Source of the DNA: Thermodesulfobacteriota bacterium
Lineage (GTDB): Bacteria; Desulfobacterota_D; UBA1144; Nemesobacterales; UBA2774
Length of the DNA stretch: 6,696 nt
Assembly: GCA_039028315.1 (NCBI GenBank)
Contig: JBCCIH010000140.1
Coordinates: forward strand, 1-6,696
Direction of reading: 5' to 3'
In this document: positions 1-4,949 of the stretch, piece after piece
Position numbering within the stretch: the stretch's first letter is position 1
How the letters are laid out: the number at the start of each line of letters is the position of its first letter
The notes under the pieces: model-generated
Seen by the model: the letters and a program-made list of their open reading frames with translations, nothing else
Databases searched by the model: none
What the model was told of the DNA's origin: nothing
Made by a program: the position numbers and the translations under genes

Positions 1-1
1 G

Positions 2-397
2 GACGGTTGGTTTGATACAGGGGATGTTCTTAAGGCGGACGAAGACGGCTATTTGCACTTTGTTAGCCGTAAAAAGCAAATTATTGTGCATGATGGATCT
101 AATATAAGTCCGGTTGAGGTAGAGGAGTCCCTCTTAGAGCACAAGTCAGTAGAGCTTGCAGGCGCAGTTGGTGTGCACGATGTTATGCACGGAGAGAACG
201 TGCGAGCTTTTATAACATTAAAACAAGGCTCTGAGGTGCCCAAAATATTTGACCTGATCCTGTTCTCACGCAAGCGAATAGGCTACAAAGCGCCGGAAGA
301 CATAGTTATTTTAGAAGAAATGCCACTTAACCCTACAGGGAAGATAGATCGGGTTAGTCTAAAAAAGTTGGCCGAAGAAAAGCACGGGCATAGGTAG
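2..397 (+). CDS. Acyl-CoA synthetase / AMP-binding enzyme, C-terminal fragment
   Basis: This is the last 131 residues of an adenylate-forming (ANL superfamily) enzyme; the frame is open to the left edge, so the start lies outside the window. Visible in order are the FDTGDV motif near the end of the large AMP-binding domain (residues 4-9 of the fragment), the hinge and start of the mobile C-terminal domain (SRKKQ, residues 22-26, then GSNISPVEVEE, 32-42), and the catalytic-lysine motif NPTGKIDR (110-117, Lys114). In this family the C-terminal domain swings to bring that lysine to the ATP/acyl-adenylate site, after which CoA thioester is made. The HDGSNISP-VEVEE form is what I recall from fatty-acid or aromatic acyl-CoA ligases, but the substrate cannot be read from the C-terminus. 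The usual hinge glycine of GRKK is a serine here. Full-length relatives have about 500-550 residues. A 202-base gap follows, so it is probably not in an operon with the next gene. Confidence 0.9.
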   Translation, partial: DGWFDTGDVLKADEDGYLHFVSRKKQIIVHDGSNISPVEVEESLLEHKSVELAGAVGVHDVMHGENVRAFITLKQGSEVPKIFDLILFSRKRIGYKAPEDIVILEEMPLNPTGKIDRVSLKKLAEEKHGHR

Positions 398-437
398 TTC
401 GGCACTCCAAAAATATAAGTATTCCTATATATTTACA

Positions 438-502
438 TTGACATCAGTCTAGAAATTGATTAGTGTGGTGAATATTGACCTTTTGGCGGGGGATAATATT
501 TA
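438..502 (+). promoter_or_regulatory. Candidate promoter region for the 600-1370 gene
   Basis: Two weak sigma70-like options lie in the gap. A perfect TTGACA (438-443) is followed after 17 bases by a poor -10, TAGTGT (461-466). TTGACC (475-480) is followed after 16 bases by TATTTA (497-502), with GATAAT overlapping at 492-497. Neither pair is strong at both boxes. Either would leave a leader of about 90-130 bases before the start at 600. Confidence 0.25.
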
Positions 503-544
503 AATCACTATAACTCATACCAAACAAACAAAATATTTCAGCAA

Positions 545-588
545 TTTATTCAAACGAACATTCAAAAGAACACTGATTTATTCAAAAG
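545..588 (+). repeat. Short spaced direct repeats (TTCAAA units) in the leader
   Basis: A 12-base unit, TTCAAACGAACA (549-560), is followed directly by TTCAAAAGAACA (561-572), matching at 11 of 12 positions. A third partial copy, TTCAAAAG, lies at 581-588. The longer word TTTATTCAAA occurs at 545-554 and 577-586, 32 bases apart. The last copy runs into the Shine-Dalgarno sequence of the next gene. Role unknown; it could be a binding site or chance repetition in AT-rich leader sequence. Confidence 0.45.
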
Positions 589-599
589 GAGGTCGTAAG

Positions 600-1370
600 A
601 TGAATAGTAAATTCTTCGGAAGTAAATGGCTTGTGATGCTTCAAATAGTTATAGCCGCATCGATTTTTATGTTTATGCCTGCTGATGCATTCTCGCAGAA
701 AAAGAAGGACCCTAGGTGCAGATTTAGGAATCCTGATACAAACAGGATTTTTAAATACAGATGTGATCGGTTCCAATCTAAAGGCGATATAGACTCTATA
801 ACTCCACAGCTAAAGATAATTAGCCCTTTGCCAGGAGAAGAGATTGATTACTCTGCGCTCGCAGAGGCGGATCTCACAGATCTGCAGGGAAACCCGATAA
901 CAGTAAAACTTCTCCCGATAACAATTGTGATAAGCCCGGCATCAGAATATACAGTTGATTTTACCGCTGCAACAAATGCTGCCACTGAGTATGCCTTTGA
1001 GCCTCAAGTTGATGGAGTTGGCCACGCTCATGCATATGTTGGGCCTGATATTGATACTGTGAATCTGGGCGATACTGACGGTGACGGAGTAGATGAGTAC
1101 AGTGTGGGTTTTGTAGGACAGAACAACCGCTCCGATTTTGCTGGTGGATTCTGCGTATTCCGTGAACCTGCAGATCAGGAAAATGGATACCAGCTTTTAA
1201 CCACTAACTGCCCGCTCTGGCAATTTGGCGAAGACATCGTTGAAGGAGCTCCGTATAGAGTAATTGTTGATACAACTGAGAATTCACATGGCCCTAGAAT
1301 CAAGGCACATCCAAGAGATATGCCCTCTGGGGATAAACAGGTAATTACATTTATTAACGTATCTGAATAA
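600..1370 (+). CDS. Secreted protein of unknown function with GHAH motif and DxDxDG loop
   Basis: A 256-residue exported protein that I do not recognise by name. The ATG at 600 is well supported: AAAAGGAGGT (584-593) lies 6 bases upstream. Residues 1-30 form a Sec signal peptide with a hydrophobic core at about 11-28 and likely cleavage after ADA (28-30). The mature part has four cysteines (40, 55, 185, 204), which could form two disulfides in the periplasm or outside the cell. A central region holds GHAHAYV (141-147) and then DTDGDGVDEY (158-167), an acidic loop of the kind that binds calcium in dockerin or thrombospondin type-3 repeats. The C-terminal part has YRVIVD (219-224), then H230 and H237, PRDMPSGD (238-245) and a final beta-type strand. 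The GHxH plus N-x-H spacing recalls uncharacterised secreted beta-sandwich proteins, from memory only. It is flanked by a candidate promoter and a terminator, so it is probably monocistronic. Confidence 0.85.
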   Translation: MNSKFFGSKWLVMLQIVIAASIFMFMPADAFSQKKKDPRCRFRNPDTNRIFKYRCDRFQSKGDIDSITPQLKIISPLPGEEIDYSALAEADLTDLQGNPITVKLLPITIVISPASEYTVDFTAATNAATEYAFEPQVDGVGHAHAYVGPDIDTVNLGDTDGDGVDEYSVGFVGQNNRSDFAGGFCVFREPADQENGYQLLTTNCPLWQFGEDIVEGAPYRVIVDTTENSHGPRIKAHPRDMPSGDKQVITFINVSE

Positions 1371-1396
1371 ACAATTCAATCTTGAAAATATTTCAA

Positions 1397-1433
1397 ACGG
1401 GGGCTCATATCAAATGTGCTCCCGTGTTTATTT
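1397..1433 (+). terminator. Rho-independent terminator after the 600-1370 gene
   Basis: The arm ACGGGGGC (1397-1404) pairs with GCTCCCGT (1418-1425) over 8 positions, one of them G-U, around a 13-base loop that can close further through CAT/ATG. A T-rich tail, GTTTATTT (1426-1433), follows. It lies 26 bases past the stop codon and separates this gene from gldA. Confidence 0.8.
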
Positions 1434-1490
1434 AAAGACTTGTTCCATTCTCTATGTTCTTTAGTTAGGATGTATCTAGATTATAAAGGC

Positions 1491-1496
1491 GGGAGG
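1491..1496 (+). promoter_or_regulatory. Ribosome binding site fixing the gldA-like start
   Basis: GGGAGG lies 8 bases before the ATG at 1505. It matters because this start gives the protein about 23 more N-terminal residues than E. coli GldA, and no comparable site precedes a later start codon. Confidence 0.75.
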
Positions 1497-1504
1497 CCGT
1501 TATT

Positions 1505-2710
1505 ATGTCAGCTACATCCTTTGATCCTCAACAGATATTCTCACCACAAGTTAGCCATGGCGGTATCGTTGCAAAGGTACTAAACAGCCCACATAAATAT
1601 ATCCAAGCCCCTGGAGCGCTTCATAACCTTGGACTATATCTAAAACTTTTAAATTCTAGACATACGGCAACTGTTATAACCTCCGGCGGCGAAAATAGAT
1701 TTGGTCAGGTAATATCTGACAGCCTTTCAAAATCGAGTATTTCCGACACAAGAATAATTTTCCAAGGCGAATCTACACTAGCTGAGATTGAGCGCATAAC
1801 TGGTGAATTAGAAAATAGTAATGACCCTATCGATGCCATCGTTGCAATTGGAGGAGGAAAGTGTATTGATACTGGAAGGGCTGTCGCTTACCGGATGTCA
1901 CTGCCATCTATAATATGCCCTACAACTGCTTCAACTGACGCTCCATGTTCTGCACTTTCTGTAATCTACAACGAGAGCGGAGAATTTATAGAAGCAGATT
2001 TTTACCCTCTTAACCCTACGTTGGTAGTAGTGGATACAAAAATTGCAGCACAAGCACCTTATAGATATATAGTTTCAGGCCTGGGCGACGCCATGGCCAC
2101 GTGGTATGAAGCCCGTACATGCTTTGAAAATCCGGACTCATTTTCATTAATAGGAACCCGCCCGACCCTTGTAGGATTGGCAATAGCCGAGTTATGTGCA
2201 AAAACGCTATATGAAAATGCACTAGATGCAATTGCTGCAGTCAAAAATAATCAAGTAAATGATGCCGTTGAGAAAATTGTTGAAGCCAACACTCTGATGA
2301 GCGGGATAGGTTTTGAGAGCTGCGGTGTTGCGGCCGCCCATGCAATAGGGCAGGGGTTTAATTCGTTCCCAGAAATTGATAAAAAGTATCTCCATGGTGA
2401 GATGGTAGCTTTTGGCCTGATTGCACATCTTTTATTGGAGGACAGGTACGATGAGGCTGAAAAAGCGGCCACTTTTTTTGCAAAAGTAGGTCTCCCCGTA
2501 CATCTGGGCCAGCTTTCGTTTGAAAACCCCACTATAGAAGAACGTAAGAAACATGCACAAGCGGCTCTTGCAATACCAATCATACAAAATGAGCCATTTG
2601 AAGTAACAGAGCGGATGGTAATAGACATTGTAGATCATGCAGATAAATTTGGCCGCATGATATCTAAAGATATTGGAGATGAGCCTTACCATAGCATTCA
2701 CAGCGATTAA
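1505..2710 (+). CDS. gldA: Glycerol dehydrogenase-like iron-containing alcohol dehydrogenase
   Basis: A 401-residue cytoplasmic enzyme of the glycerol dehydrogenase group (family III, Fe/Zn-dependent alcohol dehydrogenases), expected to oxidise glycerol to dihydroxyacetone with NAD+, or to run the reverse reaction. The N-terminal dinucleotide-binding half carries GGGK (116-119) in the context AIVAIGGGKCIDTG. TASTDAPCSALSVIY (141-155) is nearly identical to E. coli GldA as I recall it. The metal ligands are D195 (GLGDAMATW), H279 (AAAHAIGQG) and H297 (LHGEMVAFG); their spacing of 84 and 18 residues matches that known for Bacillus glycerol dehydrogenase (D173, H256, H274). It is longer than the usual 365-370 residues because of an N-terminal extension of about 23 and a short tail. 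The HAIHNG region of typical GldA is HAIGQG here, so a different small polyol or ketone substrate is possible. It has no obvious operon partner; the next gene starts 69 bases on behind its own promoter. Confidence 0.9.
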   Translation: MSATSFDPQQIFSPQVSHGGIVAKVLNSPHKYIQAPGALHNLGLYLKLLNSRHTATVITSGGENRFGQVISDSLSKSSISDTRIIFQGESTLAEIERITGELENSNDPIDAIVAIGGGKCIDTGRAVAYRMSLPSIICPTTASTDAPCSALSVIYNESGEFIEADFYPLNPTLVVVDTKIAAQAPYRYIVSGLGDAMATWYEARTCFENPDSFSLIGTRPTLVGLAIAELCAKTLYENALDAIAAVKNNQVNDAVEKIVEANTLMSGIGFESCGVAAAHAIGQGFNSFPEIDKKYLHGEMVAFGLIAHLLLEDRYDEAEKAATFFAKVGLPVHLGQLSFENPTIEERKKHAQAALAIPIIQNEPFEVTERMVIDIVDHADKFGRMISKDIGDEPYHSIHSD

Positions 2711-2738
2711 TTTGCGTAAATATAAATCCCTTTGTATA

Positions 2739-2747
2739 TGTTATAAT
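2739..2747 (+). promoter_or_regulatory. Extended -10 promoter for the IPTL-CTERM gene
   Basis: TG-T-TATAAT (2739-2747) is a perfect extended -10 element. No good -35 box lies 16-18 bases upstream, which fits the extended -10 class. Transcription would start near 2754 and give a leader of about 26 bases that includes the Shine-Dalgarno sequence. There is no terminator between gldA and this gene, so some read-through is possible. Confidence 0.7.
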
Positions 2748-2779
2748 AGCAATAATATTCAAAGAGGAGGAAGGTAAAA

Positions 2780-3295
2780 ATGGTCTTGGTAAATAGGTGC
2801 TTTACTATCTTAATTTTGGCGCTATTAACGATAAGTTTTTCAGTTATAGCAGCTACTCAAAGTGTTTATGCCCAGTCTTGCGCTGTTGAAGTAATTAAAA
2901 ATGCTGACCCTGAAGACAACACACCTTTTAGTTTTACTTCAGTTGTGCTAGGTTCACCTGAAGACTTTATACTTACTGATCCAGATAACAACTCAATGGA
3001 AGTTTTATTAGGGTTAGATGAGTCAACTATAACAGAGAATGTGCCCGAAGGTTGGACACTTTCGAGCATTGAATGTGAAATAGAGCAGGGAGATGAATTT
3101 CTTATAGAGGTATCTGTAAGTGGTCCCACTGTTAACATTAATTGTCTGGACAGTTTTGGAAGAGCTTCTTGTGTATTCAATAATGTTGTAGCTCCAAAAA
3201 ATGTTCCAACTCTATCTCACTTGGGAATGCTCGCTTTAGCTATTGGTATCGGTGTTATAGGATATTTTATAGTTCGAAGAAGAGCTGCTGCATAG
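2780..3295 (+). CDS. Surface protein with prealbumin-like domain and variant IPTL-CTERM sorting tail
   Basis: A 171-residue exported protein. The start is supported by AGAGGAGG (2763-2770), 9 bases before the ATG. Residues 1-31 are a Sec signal peptide ending VYA. Residues 34-137 look like one prealbumin-like beta-sandwich: it opens CAVEVIKNADPEDNTPFSF, has the NVPEGWTLSSIEC segment (87-99) and ends CVFNNV (131-136). This is the familiar pattern of repeated surface and adhesin domains, with cysteines at 34, 99, 122 and 131. The tail is VPTLSHLG (142-149), a hydrophobic segment to about 165, then RRRAAA. That matches the three-part IPTL-CTERM signal, which in known systems is processed by the exosortase-like protein XrtH for surface delivery. 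Canonical tails read IPTLSEWG; here V replaces I and L replaces W. No exosortase gene is in the window. The ligand or role of the domain is unknown. Confidence 0.85.
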   Translation: MVLVNRCFTILILALLTISFSVIAATQSVYAQSCAVEVIKNADPEDNTPFSFTSVVLGSPEDFILTDPDNNSMEVLLGLDESTITENVPEGWTLSSIECEIEQGDEFLIEVSVSGPTVNINCLDSFGRASCVFNNVVAPKNVPTLSHLGMLALAIGIGVIGYFIVRRRAAA

Positions 3296-3328
3296 TAAAT
3301 TCTTTTACAAATTCTTAAAAAATGAAAA

Positions 3329-3363
3329 ATAGTGGGCTTTGCATACTCGCAGAACGCCCCTAT
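3329..3363. terminator. Hairpin between the IPTL-CTERM gene and the next unit, possible terminator
   Basis: ATAG(T)GGGC (3329-3337) pairs with GCCCCTAT (3356-3363) with one bulged T. The inner bases TTTGC and GCAGAA can extend the stem around an ATACTC loop. On the plus strand there is no T-run after it, so it would be a poor intrinsic terminator for the gene at 2780. On the minus strand it is followed by a T-rich tract (complement of about 3316-3330), the right form for a minus-strand terminator, although no minus-strand gene is seen to the right. Confidence 0.45.
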
Positions 3364-3406
3364 GGTGCTATATTTCGTATAATTCTTGGAAACAATTAAA
3401 ACTATC

Positions 3407-3438
3407 TTGCATACGAGCGTTCGCTTGTGGTATATAAT
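3407..3438 (+). promoter_or_regulatory. Promoter for the 3499-4824 gene pair
   Basis: A -35-like TTGCAT (3407-3412) is followed after 18 bases by an extended -10, TG-G-TATATA (3428-3436), which overlaps a perfect TATAAT (3433-3438). An imperfect inverted repeat, ACGAGC / GCTTGT around GTTC (3413-3428), fills the spacer and could be an operator. The leader would be about 55 bases. Confidence 0.5.
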
Positions 3439-3498
3439 TTTATAGGACGGTAGGTCGTTCATAACACAACATAATCTATATATAAAGGGGGTTTTCCG

Positions 3499-4461
3499 AT
3501 GAGGCATTTCCCAGTTCTATTGTTACTAGTAACTCTTTCTCTAGTAGGTGTGGACTCAAATGCGCAAACCACTCAGCAGTGGTTAGACAGCGATAGAAGC
3601 AAAATCAGTGAGCTTGAACAACATCTTACCTTTCCAACTCAAATTAATATAACTGTAAGACAAGACCAGGTTGTAAGAGTTACAGGGGGAGCTCGAAGGC
3701 ACTCAAACCCTTCTCAAAATATAGATGAGATCTTGGTTACGAAGTTCGTTGGAAACTTCGAGTGTCAAGATAAAGTAGGCACAAATAGACCTGGGAATTA
3801 TGTGGACACTCATGAACTCAAAGGTTTTTGGTTTGGAAGCAAAAACACAATGAAAAGTGCTAAAAACTACAATGGTTATGCAGCAATAGCGCAGGCCACA
3901 GATAATACGGACAGAAAGATACTTGATACCGCTGAGCTTGTAGAGTCATGTGAAGGGTCCTTATTTCCTGATGGGGAGGTTACGACTGTTTCAATAACTC
4001 AGCCCATAGCCTTGGGTGCTTGGTGCACAGGTGATAAGGAAGCCTCGGGTTTAGCGCTTGATTTCTCTCTCGTAGTCTATGAAGCAATAAATACGGACTC
4101 TTTTAGAATAAATTTAACTTGTGATAAACGCTTAATTAAAGCAAGAAGGATGCAAAGAAGAACATCTGATGGAAGGTATATTCACAGATGTCCTGAGGGC
4201 ACTCATATTAACGGTACCCATAATAATGTGGCCTATACAAAAACTACAAAACCTAGATATTGCAGAAACTCTGAGCTTGCTATAAAGGTCAAAAAAGAGC
4301 CCACGGAGCCAGAGGCTTTAACTGTATATGAGGTGCATTGCCCTGACGGTTTTTATGTAAAAAACTCTGATCTCAAATATTCTCTCTCAACAAAGAGATA
4401 TCCGCCGGGGGACTATCTTTGCTTTCCCTATAAATACACTTGGACTCAAAAGAAAGGTTAA
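3499..4461 (+). CDS. Cysteine-rich secreted protein of unknown function with duplicated CPxG motif
   Basis: A 320-residue exported protein that I cannot assign to a family. The ATG follows AAGGGGG (3485-3491) by 7 bases, a weaker Shine-Dalgarno than its neighbours have. Residues 1-22 or 23 are a Sec signal peptide ending SNAQ. The mature protein has exactly eight cysteines (89, 151, 176, 208, 231, 255, 281, 308), an even number that suits disulfides outside the cytoplasm. Residues 24-210 are mixed polar sequence with probable beta strands and no motif I know. The C-terminal third contains two related segments: HRCPEGTHI (229-237) ending at PRYC (252-255), and VHCPDGFYV (279-287) ending at DYLC (305-308). 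Each has a CP[ED]G opening and a closing cysteine 24-27 residues later, so they look like a duplicated small disulfide module. The region between and after them is basic (RRMQRR at 216-221, KVKKEP at 263-268). The lipoprotein gene starts 30 bases after the stop, so the two are probably cotranscribed. Confidence 0.82.
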   Translation: MRHFPVLLLLVTLSLVGVDSNAQTTQQWLDSDRSKISELEQHLTFPTQINITVRQDQVVRVTGGARRHSNPSQNIDEILVTKFVGNFECQDKVGTNRPGNYVDTHELKGFWFGSKNTMKSAKNYNGYAAIAQATDNTDRKILDTAELVESCEGSLFPDGEVTTVSITQPIALGAWCTGDKEASGLALDFSLVVYEAINTDSFRINLTCDKRLIKARRMQRRTSDGRYIHRCPEGTHINGTHNNVAYTKTTKPRYCRNSELAIKVKKEPTEPEALTVYEVHCPDGFYVKNSDLKYSLSTKRYPPGDYLCFPYKYTWTQKKG

Positions 4462-4491
4462 AACTAATTCAATCTAGTGTGGAGGTGAAAT

Positions 4492-4824
4492 ATGAGAAGT
4501 AAATATCTAAAACTATCGGTGCTTGCGGTTTTGATGTTAAGTTTTGTTGCGGTAGGGTGTTCTGAGGAGACATGTAAAGGACTTTTGGCTCAGCTTCAAT
4601 CTTTACAAAATCAGATAATTTCTATTGCAAATGAAAGAATGAAGGTTGATGCAAAAGGTGATGATATGGGAAGGGCGGTTGAACTCTATCAGCAGGAGAT
4701 GAATGCGAGAAGAAACTTTTCAGAGACTGCAGAGAGGTACATAGCTCGAGGCTGTCAAGAAAAAACAGGTGATGTTCCTTCAATTCCACCTATGAACCCG
4801 GCAACAGAAATAGAGTTGCCCTAA
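4492..4824 (+). CDS. Small helical lipoprotein of unknown function
   Basis: A 110-residue predicted lipoprotein with no family I can name. GGAGGTG (4481-4487) lies 4 bases before the ATG. Residues 1-22 are a type II signal peptide with basic start MRSKYLK, a hydrophobic core to 21 and a lipobox AVGC in which C23 would be lipidated. The residue after it is Ser, which in enteric bacteria favours outer-membrane sorting. Residues 26-86 look fully helical, with a glutamine-rich stretch LLAQLQSLQNQI (31-42) and a second helix rich in Glu and Arg (60-85), so a helical hairpin or short coiled coil is likely. C28 and C88 sit near the two outer ends and could be disulfide-bonded. The tail is proline-rich (SIPPMNP, 97-103). 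It is the second gene of a two-gene unit closed by the terminator just downstream, so it may work with the cysteine-rich protein before it. Confidence 0.82.
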   Translation: MRSKYLKLSVLAVLMLSFVAVGCSEETCKGLLAQLQSLQNQIISIANERMKVDAKGDDMGRAVELYQQEMNARRNFSETAERYIARGCQEKTGDVPSIPPMNPATEIELP

Positions 4825-4845
4825 ATCATATTAAATCTCAAAATA

Positions 4846-4884
4846 GGGAGCTAGGAACTCACGTTCTGAATAGCTCCCTTTTTT
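4846..4884 (+). terminator. Strong Rho-independent terminator of the 3499-4824 unit
   Basis: GGGAGCTA (4846-4853) pairs perfectly with TAGCTCCC (4871-4878), followed by six Ts (4879-4884). An inner stem, GAAC (4855-4858) with GTTC (4863-4866), lengthens the hairpin. It lies 21 bases past the lipoprotein stop codon. Confidence 0.93.
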
Positions 4885-4910
4885 ATGAACAAATTCGAGT
4901 CTAGCAGTGT

Positions 4911-4939
4911 TTGAAATAAATAATTAATAAATGTATATT
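4911..4939 (+). promoter_or_regulatory. Sigma70-type promoter placed for a leaderless TPR transcript
   Basis: TTGAAA (4911-4916, 5 of 6 to consensus) and TATATT (4934-4939, 5 of 6) are separated by exactly 17 bases. The expected transcription start, 6-9 bases past the -10, falls at about 4946-4949, directly before the ATG at 4950. Confidence 0.65.
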
Positions 4940-4949
4940 TTCGTCCTGT

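Noticed and set aside
53..397. TTG at 53 as the start of a 114-residue protein
   Set aside because: The frame is open to the left edge and residues before it (DGWFDTGDV) belong to the conserved adenylating-enzyme sequence, so this is an internal leucine codon.
398..437. AT-rich inverted repeat after the acyl-CoA synthetase gene as a terminator
   Set aside because: The possible stem is only A-T pairs of about 6-7 bases and lacks a GC-rich arm, so a terminator is not supported.
2251..2628. Minus-strand open frame of 125 codons inside gldA
   Set aside because: It is entirely opposite a well-supported enzyme gene, has no recognisable domain and no clear ribosome binding site.
2866..3180. Minus-strand open frame of 104 codons opposite the IPTL-CTERM gene
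   Set aside because: It is a shadow of the plus-strand gene, whose signal peptide, domain and sorting tail are clear.
3217..3507. Minus-strand open frame of 96 codons across the gap before 3499
   Set aside because: It overlaps the ends of two good genes plus the promoter and ribosome site between them, contains the hairpin at 3329-3363, and its product shows no signal or domain.
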